From positions 25,483,543-25,547,542 of the forward strand of contig OZ024828.1 in NCBI GenBank assembly GCA_964016985.1: 64,000 bases of DNA. The letters are read 5' to 3'. The notes below the pieces were generated by a model, which searched no databases, was not told the DNA's origin, and saw nothing but the letters and a program-made list of their open reading frames with translations. A program made the translations under genes and the position numbers. The DNA comes from Anodontia alba. Taxonomy: Eukaryota; Mollusca; Bivalvia; Lucinida; Lucinidae. This document shows positions 55,620-64,000 of the stretch, in pieces; the stretch's first letter is position 1; each line of letters starts with the position of its first letter.

Positions 55620-55869
55620 CATTACCAAAACATACCTATTCAAGTATACTGAAAATTTTACCACTAAAAAACAGAAAATTTTCATATCAAAATTCTGATA
55701 TTTTTCACATTTCTGCTCAAAACATAGTGAGGCGGTTCTAACGAGTACCGACAGTACATGTTTTTAAGCAGAAATAAGAAAAATAATGTATACCCCCGTA
55801 AACCACAGTTTTACTAAATAAAAGTGGGGCTTACGGGGGTCAAAATTATATAGATACGTTTTCGTGATG
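55620..55869 (+). mobile_element. CACGAAAAC-family MITE, core partly deleted
   Basis: CATTACCAAAACATACCTAT to TACGTTTTCGTGATG. One arm of the palindrome is deleted (ACATAG joins GTGAGGCGGTTC). Confidence 0.85.
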
Positions 55870-55903
55870 ATTCCTCGAAAATCCATGCGTGTAAACATCT
55901 ATA

Positions 55904-56122
55904 CGTTTACAGGGGTATATATTATTTTTCTTATTTCTGCTCAGAAACATAGATTGTGGGTACTCGTTAGAAACGCCTCATCGAGGCGGCTCTAACGAGT
56001 ACCCACAATCTATGTTTTGAGCAGAAATGTGAAAAATATAAGAATTTTTATATGAAAATTTTCATTTTTTTTTTGTGGTAAAATTTTCAGTATACTTGAA
56101 TAGGCATGTTTTAGTTGTGAGA
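55904..56122 (-). mobile_element. CACGAAAAC-family MITE, left end missing
   Basis: TACGTTTACAGGGGTATATA, intact palindrome around AACGCCTCATCGAGGCGG, right end AATAGGCATGTTTTAGTTGTG. Confidence 0.8.
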
Positions 56123-56312
56123 TGATTGTAGATGTAACAGGTGAACGCAAATGTTGACGGACGGACGGACGAACGAAAGGATAAAAAAAACATATACGAG
56201 CCCTGCTGACGTAAGCAGGTGCGACAAAATCACTATTTGAACCGACACTTGAAATAAGGACACTTTGAGTTTGTCTACATGTGATTCACCCATTGCGCAT
56301 GCTCAGTCCCTT

Positions 56313-56389
56313 AATTTTTTTATCTGAAAACTTTCAGTTTTTGGAGGTGAAATTTTCTTCATATTTGAATAGGCCTGTTTTCGTAATGA
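56313..56389 (-). mobile_element. CACGAAAAC-family right-end fragment
   Basis: TTATCTGAAAACTTTCAGTT to GGCCTGTTTTCGTAATG; no palindrome. Confidence 0.75.
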
Positions 56390-56444
56390 CATTTCGGGCC
56401 TCCTACATGTAGCCCATGGTTGAGATTTATTTTCAAATAAATCC

Positions 56445-56582
56445 AATTGAGATATTATGTAATACTCTTTTCAGAGAAAGTAAGACTTTATATTTCATGT
56501 GAGTCGTCTGAAATGTCAAGCATTATTTTCTTTGAAACTAGTAACAATAAAAGTATAAAAATAGAATGTCGTCCGGTACAAA
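56445..56582. repeat. ATTGTCTCC palindrome family, degenerate
   Basis: TCTTTTCAGAGAAAGTAAGA, CATGTGAGTCGTCTGAAATG, then GAATGTCGTCCGGTACAA. Confidence 0.45.
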
Positions 56583-56662
56583 TTTAAATGGCGATATTTG
56601 TAGAACAAAAGTGCATTTGTCAACGCCTTAGAAAATATAAGCTGTCATGTCAAAAATGAATA

Positions 56663-56770
56663 TTCAGACATGTGCGCCCAGTGAAGATTCAGATCAGCCT
56701 GTGCATTCGCACAGTCTGATCAGAATCTTCACTGACCGCCTCTGCCTCCGCGGGGATGAGAGCTTATGTA
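56663..56770. repeat. GATCAG-type hairpin (J type)
   Basis: AGTGAAGATTCAGATCAGCC, CAGTCTGATCAGAATCTTCA. Confidence 0.65.
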
Positions 56771-56881
56771 CATGTGGAGGTATCAGCTGCATTTATACAA
56801 GTCTTCTTACCAGTCCACAATCCCAGGTGGACACAATCCCAGGACGTAAGGTATTATTTAAAAAAGAGTGCCATTATACGG

Positions 56882-56930
56882 CGTATTATTATTATCATTA
56901 TTATTATTATCATTATTGTTCTTATCAGTG
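56882..56930. repeat. (ATT)n microsatellite
   Basis: ATTATTATTATCATT run; frames across it are artefacts. Confidence 0.9.
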
Positions 56931-56957
56931 TGGTTCTTATTGCATGTTGTTGTTGTA

Positions 56958-57313
56958 CAGTCGAACCTCAATGGCTCGAACATTCTTGAGACCATAAAAA
57001 TTATTCGAGATATGGGTTGTTCGAGCCACTGAGGGCTAATTATAGTGCTAGGTCAGGAAGCAAATGACGATAATTTAGGGAAATCTTTTTATCTTCTATG
57101 CAATAATGGTACGTTGAGTGTACTCATTAGAATCGCCTGGTTGAGGCGATTCTAATGAACACACACAACATACAATTTCGTTATAAAATATGAAAATTTT
57201 CCTCAATATTTGTTTTCTTGAGCAATCAGAAGAATTTCCTACGGACTCTAAAACGAGTTCGAATTAGCCATGGTAAACGAGCAGTCGGTGTTCGAGCTAT
57301 TGAGGTTCGACTG
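56958..57313 (+). mobile_element. CAGTCGAAC-family pogo-like MITE, clean copy
   Basis: TA-flanked. CAGTCGAACCTCAATGGCTC to ...CTATTGAGGTTCGACTG. The core is GTGTACTCATTAGAATCGCC with its complement. Confidence 0.92.
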
Positions 57314-57750
57314 TATGTTCTTTTTGTTTCGGTTGCTGTTGTTGTCATTACCAGACAAGCTTGTTTTCATCATTCCTACGACCTCTTTTGACTCGGTGAG
57401 CTTTTCTGTATCTTTCGAACCTGAAGAATATCAAAATATTCGCGTGATTCTCAAACAAACTGTTTGCTGAACATGGTCAGTACAACAATTATGAAACATT
57501 TCAATTTTAAGTTCCAATAGATTTAAAATTAGAACAGAAAAGAAACCGCCAACGCATACAAGCGAATTAATACAAATTTTATGTGTTTATCCAATTACTT
57601 ACCTTTATATTCTAAATTATATGTTACCTATTGGTGACAACGCGGGAAAAGATCTCTAATGTCATCTGTGAATAACAAATGCCAAATATGTCTGAACACT
57701 CGAGCAATCTGATAAGTTTACTCTATTTTTGCTGGCATATTATTCGTTAG
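57314..57750. other. Unassigned DNA
   Basis: No gene or repeat recognised. Confidence 0.35.
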
Positions 57751-58031
57751 CATTACGAAAACACGCCTATTCAAATACACTGAAAATTTTACCACCAAAA
57801 AAAATGGCATTTTTTCGGATAAAAAATTCTGATATTTTTCATATTTCTGCTCAAAACATAGATTGCGGGTACTCGTTAGAACCGCCTCGGCGAGGCGGTT
57901 CTAACGAGTACCCACAATCTATGTTTTTGAGCAGAAGTAAAGAATATAATGTATACCCCTGTAAACCCCAGTTTTACTATATAAAAGTGGGGTTTAAGGG
58001 GTCAAAATTATATAGGCATGTTTTCGTGATG
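57751..58031 (+). mobile_element. CACGAAAAC-family MITE
   Basis: CATTACGAAAACACGCCTAT to GGCATGTTTTCGTGATG, with a perfect GAACCGCCTCGGCGAGGCGG tip. The open frame across it is an artefact. Confidence 0.93.
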
Positions 58032-58174
58032 GTTACGGATTCCGTACGGAGGCAAGGTGGTTCCCGATCAGACTGCGCGAATATGCAAATTGATCTGAGC
58101 CTTTGTTGGACGCCTATGCAGAAAGGGTTATTTTTTCACGTGGCTTCATTGTTAAAGCCACAATGTCAGATAAA

Positions 58175-58337
58175 GTACATTCGGATATGTGCAACAGCAA
58201 AATTTCTGATCAGAATCTTTACTGGGCGCATTTTGGATCGCCCAGGATGCAAAGTTTCTTCATGCGGACGACCAAGATTCTGATCAGACTGTGCGGATGC
58301 GCAAGCTAATCTGAATCTTCACAGGGCGCACATGTGG
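58175..58337. repeat. GATCAG-type hairpins (J type)
   Basis: TTTCTGATCAGAATCTTTAC, CAGGATGCAAAGTTTCTTCA, AAGATTCTGATCAGACTGTG, CTGAATCTTCACAGGGCGCA. Confidence 0.65.
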
Positions 58338-58628
58338 CATCAGGAAAACTATATAATTTTGACCCCCTTAAACCTCACTTTTATATAGTAAAAATTGGGT
58401 TTACAGGGGTACACATTATTTTTCTTATTTCTGCTCAAAAACATAGATTGTGGGTACTCGTTAGAACCGCCTCTCCCGCCTCGGAGAGGCGGTTCTAACG
58501 GGTACCCACAATCTATGTTATCAGCAGAAATATGAAAAAAATATCAGATTTTTCATCTGAACACTTTCAGTTTTTGGTGGTGAAATTGTCAATGTACGAG
58601 GTATTTGAATAGGCGTGTTTTCGTAATG
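58338..58628 (-). mobile_element. CACGAAAAC-family MITE
   Basis: CATCAGGAAAACTATATAAT to GGCGTGTTTTCGTAATG. The palindrome tip has an extra CTCCCGCCTCGGAG. Confidence 0.9.
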
Positions 58629-58763
58629 AAAGGTACTTTTTCAGATGTTTCGGCTCGTACAGATTTTAGTCTAGATGGTCAACAAATTGGACATTTAACC
58701 ATTTTCAAAGATCGTGACCAGCTACTCAAGGTTTAAGCATGTGTGTGTCATTTTGGCTGGGCG

Positions 58764-58771
58764 TATAAATA
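58764..58771 (+). promoter_or_regulatory. Candidate TATA box
   Basis: TATAAATA in a GC-rich context (GGCTGGGCGTATAAATACTG). About 31 bp downstream is TCATAC (58794-58799), similar to an initiator. A GTAAGT splice donor follows at 58852. The combination suggests a core promoter for the gene whose signal-peptide exon is at 63803. Not proven. Confidence 0.4.
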
Positions 58772-58794
58772 CTGACCCGCCGAAGGAGAATACT

Positions 58795-58851
58795 CATACG
58801 TTTGGAAAGGCGTGTGTGATTCTTGAGATAGTGAAGGCCCTCGCCATCATT
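58795..58851 (+). other. Candidate 5'UTR first exon
   Basis: Inferred from a TATA box about 31 bp upstream and a donor ATT|GTAAGT at 58852. It has no ATG. If correct, the first intron is about 4.95 kb and joins the exon at 63803. Confidence 0.35.
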
Positions 58852-58887
58852 GTAAGTAATCGTTTTATTTTTTCTTTCGTGTGAGAT

Positions 58888-58892
58888 AATAA

Positions 58893-58969
<77 letters not shown>

Positions 58970-59190
58970 GCTGTTATTATTATTATTATAATCATTATTT
59001 TTATTATTATTGTTTATTATTTTTTATTATTATTGTTTATTATTTTTATTATTGATGTTATTATTATTATTATTATTGCTGTTATTATTATTATTATCAT
59101 TATTATTATTATTATTATTATTATTTTATTATTTTTATTGTTTAATGTTTTTTATTATTATTGTTTATTATTATTATTATTGTTGTTGTG
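58888..59190. repeat. (TTA)n / (AAT)n microsatellite, about 300 bp
   Basis: AATAATAAT switches to TTATTATTA near 58935. Frames of poly-Leu/Ile/Tyr type are artefacts. Confidence 0.95.
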
Positions 59191-59393
59191 GTCGACATTA
59201 TCATCATTATTTTTTATAGTTCAAGCCCTGCGCATACAACATTTTTTTTGTACTGAATTACTGTATATGCATATAAAGTGCTACAATTTTATGACTAACA
59301 TAATTTTATCTAACGATACCAGATAGCCTTATTTTTTAGCATTTCAAGACTTCTGAAACTAAACCACATTTTGCATTATTAATTTACGAGCTA

Positions 59394-59630
59394 CATCACG
59401 AAAATACGCCTATATAATATTGACCCCCTTAAACCCCTATTTTATATAGTAAAACTGGGGTTTACAGGGGTATACATTATTTTTCTTATTTCTGCTTCCG
59501 AGGCGGTTCTAACGAATACCCACAATGTCTTGAGCAGAAATATGAAAAATATCAGAGATTTTTATCTGAAAATTTTCAGTTTTTGGAGATGAAATTTTCT
59601 ATATATTTGAATAGGCGTGTTTTCGTAATG
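59394..59630 (-). mobile_element. CACGAAAAC-family MITE, core deleted
   Basis: CATCACGAAAATACGCCTAT to GGCGTGTTTTCGTAATG. One palindrome arm is lost (TTCTGCTTCCGAGGCGG). Confidence 0.88.
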
Positions 59631-59837
59631 TATTGGCGACTGTATATGAAGATACTCAGTAAAACCGAGTCTCCTATTTCCCTACTTTTATGTGTTCTTT
59701 GTTTCCAAAGGTTTTCATTTTAATTTACTGCAGCTGGTGTTGCTGTGTGACGGCCGTAAAACGTCTCCCCGTGCTTCACCATAGTGCAGATTATATTTTC
59801 ATTTTTTTTTTTATTTATTTATTTTTTTTTTTTTGTG

Positions 59838-59952
59838 TCCAAATAAAAACTTTGCATCCTTGGCTATCCAAAATGCGCTCAGTGAAGATTCTGATCAGAC
59901 TGTGCGAATGCGATCTGAATCTTCGCTGGGCGCACATGTCCGAAGGTACGCT
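59838..59952. repeat. GATCAG-type hairpin (J type)
   Basis: TTTGCATCCTTGGCTATCCA, GAAGATTCTGATCAGACTGT, GATCTGAATCTTCGCTGGGC, CCGAAGGTAC. Confidence 0.65.
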
Positions 59953-60170
59953 TCTTTGGGATTACTGAGCTCGTTCTGGTTACTTTGAAAATCGAATACC
60001 GCTTAAGCTGTTGCTAAGGGGGCGTAAATAGCCTCGCAAATTACACTGCTATACATGATGAGACTTAATAAAACCGAGTCTTCGATTTTCGTTCTCTTGT
60101 GTGTTCTTTGTTTTCAAAGACAACCTTTTAGATTTTGCACTTGATTACCGAAGTGGAAGGTACATATGTA

Positions 60171-60512
60171 CAGTCAACCCTCTTTATACCGACACTCGAT
60201 ACAACGACAAATTCGTTATAATGACAATTTGAATGTCACGAAGCCTCGTTCAAGAGGTGACAGTTAATAAGAAATTATGCAAGAATACTGCATTTAAATT
60301 TCAAGCAACATATGTTTTGGATATTTGTTAGAATCTACTTACCGCGGCGATTCTAATAAATATCCAAAACATGTGTTCCATGAGGAAATAAGAATAAAAC
60401 AAGGTCCTTCTTACATATCATTCTATCCAATAAAGATTCTTTACAACAGCAAATTCATTTTAATGGCAATATTTTTGGGAACAGATGCTGTCGTAGTAAC
60501 CAGGATTCACTG
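60171..60512. mobile_element. Pogo/Tigger-like MITE, third subfamily
   Basis: Follows TA. CAGTCAACCCTCTTTATACC at the left; the right end is degraded (GTAACCAGGATTCACTG). The central palindrome is AACATATGTTTTGGATATTT with its complement, related to the GTACTC cores. Confidence 0.65.
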
Positions 60513-60667
60513 TTATCTGTGATACACCGCAAGCCTCGTTCTGGATAAACGAGATTATGCGTGGATTGGCGAGAGCGGTAAAACTGGCGATTGTGAAACT
60601 ACCCTATTGCACACGCAAATTAGTCAGGAAAATTAACGTTTACGTCTGTAGACACATGAACCACAAC

Positions 60668-60880
60668 TTGAGAAAACGTACCTTCTGCTATATGCGCCCA
60701 ACGAAGACTCAAACCAATCTGCGCATCCGTGCAGTCAGATCAGAGATTTTGTTGATCACATGAAGAATAATTGCATCCTTGACTATCCAAAATGCGCTCA
60801 GTGAAGATTCTGATTAGACTGCGCGAATGCGCAGGCTGATCTGAATCTTCGCTGGGCGCACATGTCCGAAGTTACGTGTT
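60668..60880. repeat. GATCAG-type hairpins (J type), full-length copy
   Basis: ACGTACCTTCTGCTATATGC, CAACGAAGACTCAAACC, TTGCATCCTTGACTATCCAA, GCGCAGGCTGATCTGAATC, GGGCGCACATGTCCGAAGTT: two hairpins joined by a linker, with GTACCTTC-type ends. Confidence 0.65.
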
Positions 60881-61106
60881 TTGATGTTACGGCCTCTTCG
60901 GATGAGGTTTCACACATGCGAACAACATTGAAAATTGTAGATGTGTACCATTGTTTTACTTTACACCAAATCAAATTAAAACCGGTAAAAAGTCTTATTC
61001 CCGAAAACACAAAACAAAACATTACATTATATGAGTTCTACATGTCTCTCAAATTATCTCATATATGAACGTCTTAATCTTTAGCACTCTGGAGGCTAGA
61101 TAATCT

Positions 61107-61193
61107 CATTACGAAAATATGCCCATTCAGATATATGGAAAATTTCAGTTATAAAATTCCGATATTTTTGTTTATATTTCTGCTCAAAACATA
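61107..61193 (+). mobile_element. CACGAAAAC-family MITE, left end only
   Basis: CATTACGAAAATATGCCCAT to GCTCAAAACATAG. Confidence 0.8.
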
Positions 61194-62005
61194 GTGTTGT
61201 ACATAAGATGTTTATTTCTTTTAGATATCATTGTTTTCGTTTTTACTGCAAGTCCCTAGAACTTTCTGGAAAGTCATGTTTACAATAACAAGTTTTTTAT
61301 ATTCTTTTTATAACTTTCCAGAAGTAATATTCTGGACTGAGTTATTTTTGGTATTGTACAGAACATTTAGAATATTCTTGACAAAAACTAGAAAATGACT
61401 GATGTCATTAGCACAATCTTTCCCTAGAATGTTCTTTGATGTTATATAAGGGGAAAAGATTTTCATATGGGTATCTTTGTATTCTTTCTTTGGAAATTAT
61501 TCTATACTGGATTACTTTAATATTTTATTCATTCTGGAATTAAACGCTGAATTCAGGGACTTTAAATTGTGGGATCAGAATCTGTTATTCAAAGGATTTG
61601 TTTTAGAAATTCTTGTGGATTATTTCTAAGGGACGTTTGGACAATAAAACTTGAAAGATACTGTGAACATATATTTTCTGTTTTGCACATTGTCTTATTT
61701 TTATTTTTTTTTTTTATCAATAAATATTGTAAATAATTTTAAAGTTGGTTTCATTCCTTTCTCGTTACGCCTGGCTCGTAACATTAGATTGTGGATACTC
61801 GTTAGAACCGCCTCCCGATTACTTGTTTTAAATCTATCTTCAAAGGGGAAAAAGGGCTCGATATATAGAGGTTTCACGCTAAAATGTCAAGCTGTATATT
61901 CTTTGAGGAATAAGATAAGAATAAGATAAACTATTTTTGAAATGCGATTGCAAATATTTTTGAATGGCACTGTAAGGTTTAAATTAAGCAATGTTATATC
62001 TTATC
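61194..62005. other. Unassigned DNA
   Basis: No gene recognised. A stray TTGTGGATACTCGTTAGAAC at 61789-61809 is a CACGAAAAC-family core fragment. Confidence 0.4.
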
Positions 62006-62284
62006 CATCACGAAAACATGCCTATATAATTTTGACCCCCTCAAACCCCACTTTTATATAGTAAAACTGGGGTTTATAGGGGTATACATTATTTTTCATA
62101 TTTCTGCTCAAAATCATAGATTGTGGGTACTCGTTAGAAACGCCTCGCCGAGGCGGTTCTAAGGAGTATCCACAATCTATGTTTTGAGCAGAAATATGAA
62201 AAATATCAGAGTTTATTATCTGAAAATTATCAATTTTCGGATGTGAAATTTTCTATATATTTGAACAGGCGTGTTTTCGTAATG
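62006..62284 (-). mobile_element. CACGAAAAC-family MITE
   Basis: CATCACGAAAACATGCCTAT to GGCGTGTTTTCGTAATG, with an intact core. Confidence 0.93.
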
Positions 62285-62397
62285 CTTACACCTTCTTTAG
62301 GATTATTGCCAAATGGTTTAGACCACAAATACGGCCAATTTAGTACTTTACCTATCCAAATTAGCAGATGTAAATCCCTGAAAATATTTTGGCCGCG

Positions 62398-62610
62398 CCA
62401 AGCAAAAGGGTACCTTCGAGCATGCGCAATATGCACAGATTCAGATCATCTTGTGTATGCGCAAAGCATCATCATTTGCTCGACATGAATACATTCTGTT
62501 GTATCAAATGATTCTGTTATCTGGCACTGAATGCACAGGCGGATGCACAGGCTGATCTGGGCCTTCGCGGTCCGCATATGCCCGAATACACATTTTTGCA
62601 TGGGACGGCC
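62398..62610. repeat. GATCAG-type hairpins (AAAGGGCCC type), degenerate
   Basis: GCAAAAGGGTACCTTCGAGC, CAGATTCAGATCATCTTGTG, then CAGGCTGATCTGGGCCTTCG. Confidence 0.5.
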
Positions 62611-62714
62611 TATTTAGTCCTCAAATGGAGAAAGAGGCACGAATCCAACGCGGGCAACAAAGGTCCAAATTGATTGGACAGTCTTTGTCAATTACAGAAT
62701 TACTGTATACTATA

Positions 62715-62870
62715 TATATCCTACGTATTCGGACAGGCACGCTTAAGTAAATGGATTAGGCACAGTTCTGTGGCTTCTGATCAGGGTCTACACTGTTTGC
62801 CACTTATTCAGATATTTTAGACATCCCCAGTGGCAATCAAATTGACCTGTTCAAACGGTTAGACAAGTAT
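62715..62870. repeat. GATCAG-type hairpin (GGACAGACAGG type), degenerate
   Basis: TATTCGGACAGGCACGC, then CTTCTGATCAGGGTCTACAC and TGTTTGCCACTTATTCAG. Confidence 0.5.
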
Positions 62871-63280
62871 ACCAAGAAGTTAAGGGAATTGGACGCACTA
62901 GAAAAAAATGTCCATCACCTTTTACAAGGGAAACAATTTTCGTGGTCTTCGAACTTTTCCCTTTCGTTGTTGCCTTAATTTATTGGTATCATTAATACGC
63001 ATCGTTGCTTGTATTTCATGTCATCATGTTGGTTGGGGTATGTGTGCTTGTGGGCACATTTTTAGTCAAATAAAACTATTCCATGGCAGATCTCATATTC
63101 TCGTTTTCGTTTTTATCTTTGAAATGAAATGACGACATTGAAAAATGAACTGACGACGTCACATGCTGGGTGCAAACGATCATGCAGCAAATATATTATA
63201 ATAGTAAAACTGCTACAAGTCTTAGTGACTAAATATAATGCAGTGGCGTACATGTAGCAGGAACGTAATTATTATGCATA
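62871..63280. other. Unassigned DNA
   Basis: No recognised repeat. A 74-codon frame here has no recognisable domain and is not called. Confidence 0.35.
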
Positions 63281-63548
63281 CATCACGAAAACATGCCTAT
63301 ATAATTTTTACCCCTTTAAACCCCACTTTTATATAGTAAAACTGGGGTTTACAGGGATATACATTATTTTTCTTATTTCTGCTCAAAAACATAGATTGTG
63401 GGTACTCGTTAGAACCGCCTCGCCGAGGCGGTAAACAATCTATGTTTTAAGCAGAAATATGAAAAATATTAGAGTTTTTTACCTGAAAAAGTTCGGGTGT
63501 TTGAAGGTGAAATTTTCTATATATTTGAATAGGCGTGTTTTCGTAATG
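63281..63548 (-). mobile_element. CACGAAAAC-family MITE
   Basis: CATCACGAAAACATGCCTAT to GGCGTGTTTTCGTAATG. The second palindrome arm is shortened (GAGGCGGTAAACAATC). Confidence 0.92.
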
Positions 63549-63609
63549 ATTATTATAAAGATTTATCCATAAATGTAAGCCTAGCATCGCTTTCAAAATA
63601 GGGCTACGT

Positions 63610-63672
63610 GTAGTCTTAAAGGAAAAAATACGCTCCTAGGAGCAAATTCTTTCCTTTAAGAGAACCCTCTAT
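63610..63672. repeat. AAAGAATTTGCTCC palindrome
   Basis: TCTTAAAGGAAAAAATACGC, CTCCTAGGAGC, AAATTCTTTCCTTTAAGAG. Confidence 0.75.
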
Positions 63673-63802
63673 GAAGAATGAAGAAAATATAATATTTTAG
63701 GTAATCGCTATTGCATTTTTTTTCTTTACGCATATACAAAATGTGCGTAATGAGCGCTACACCTGCGTAATGCGTTCTATATACATGTACTTTTTTTTTC
63801 AG

Positions 63803-63865
63803 ATGAAGTTCTTCACCTCCTTGGTGATTCTGGCAGGGATTGCCTGTGTTTACCCAAAACCAATG
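63803..63865 (+). CDS. First coding exon of a secreted protein (signal peptide)
   Basis: A polypyrimidine tract and TTCAG acceptor (ending at 63802) are followed at once by ATG. The exon encodes 21 residues, MKFFTSLVILAGIACVYPKP then Met: a Lys in the n-region, a hydrophobic core FFTSLVILAGIAC, and a polar end. That is a typical eukaryotic signal peptide with cleavage probably near residues 15-17. A consensus donor (ATG|GTAAGC, phase 0) follows at 63866. The frame stays open after the donor but reads into intron-like sequence. The mature protein is outside the window, so its identity is unknown. A short first coding exon holding only the leader is common for secreted animal proteins. The upstream exon may be at 58795-58851. 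Confidence 0.6.
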
Positions 63866-63970
63866 GTAAGCTCTTTCACCGTATTAACTACAAACTATTC
63901 GGGCAGCCATGTTTCTGCAAAAAGTCTAGACTCGGATAAAATTAAGACCTGGATAAAAATAAAGACCTAC

Positions 63971-64000
63971 GGGCCCCCGTTGCCTAGTGGATAGGAGTTG
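63971..64000 (+). mobile_element. tRNA-like start of a probable SINE, cut by window end
   Basis: GGGCCCCCGTTGCCTAGTGG followed by ATAGGAGTTG resembles the first 30 nt of a tRNA with an A box. It could be a SINE or a tRNA gene; only the continuation would tell. Confidence 0.4.

Larger units (their letters stand above)
55572..56172. repeat. Inverted duplication enclosing CACGAAAAC-family copies
   Basis: CGTCCGTCCGTCAACATTTG, GTTCACCTGTTACATCTAC and the adjoining MITE end (55572-55700) recur as the reverse complement at about 56035-56172 (GTAGATGTAACAGGTGAACG). Between the arms lie a family copy (55620-55869) and a right-half copy (55904-56122). Confidence 0.85.

Noticed and set aside
57729..58283. 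A 184-codon frame on the + strand
   Set aside because: It spans a CACGAAAAC MITE and GATCAG-type hairpin repeats; similar peptides recur wherever those repeats occur.

Overview
This is animal nuclear DNA. It is AT-rich, has introns and microsatellites, and is saturated with short hairpin transposons. The mix of elements points to a bivalve mollusc: GCTCACCTGAGC-bounded tandem-repeat elements, Helitron-like elements with tandem-repeat cores, tRNA-derived SINEs, and very frequent TACATGTA-like words. That assignment is inference from style; no gene here fixes the species.

Only two host genes can be supported. At the left (1926-9023, + strand) are the last two coding exons of a group I p21-activated kinase (PAK). 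All catalytic residues within the visible exons are present, and a 6.3-kb intron between them is filled with transposons. At the right edge is the start of another + strand gene. A candidate TATA box and non-coding first exon lie near 58764-58851, and an exon encoding a signal peptide follows at 63803-63865; the rest lies beyond the window.

The remaining roughly 55 kb is mostly non-autonomous DNA transposon material in many families. (1) A TTAA-flanked family with TIR CCCTTGTCCTGCTGAA (piggyBac-like). (2) A 280-bp family with ends like CATTACGAAAACACGCCTAT and a central palindrome, about 15 copies. (3) Short palindromes resembling the core of family 2. (4) Two TA-flanked families starting CAGTCGACT or CAGTCGAAC (pogo/Tigger-like). 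(5) A family with TIR GGGCCCAGTTGTTCAAAGC. (6) A family with TIR GAGGGTTGAGCGCAAGACTG. (7) Several families with hairpins containing GATCAG and CTGATC. (8) Single elements, including a Harbinger-like one and a 560-bp TIR element with a 16-bp target duplication. Autonomous remnants are a decayed mariner transposase (minus strand, 31972-33365) and a frameshifted LINE reverse-transcriptase tail (47038-48404). Two long Helitron-like copies (4466-6741, 12992-15571) and a 1.8-kb minisatellite-bearing element (41453-43238) are the largest units.

The most striking feature is architectural. Unrelated transposon families, judged by their ends and target sites, each carry a separate, nearly perfect central palindrome of 40-70 bp, and three families share versions of one palindrome. 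Nested insertions (20037-20596, 9892-10121, 27773-28051, 32404-32681) allow relative dating. All coordinates come from reading by eye; repeat boundaries are good to a few bases where both termini are visible and to tens of bases elsewhere.
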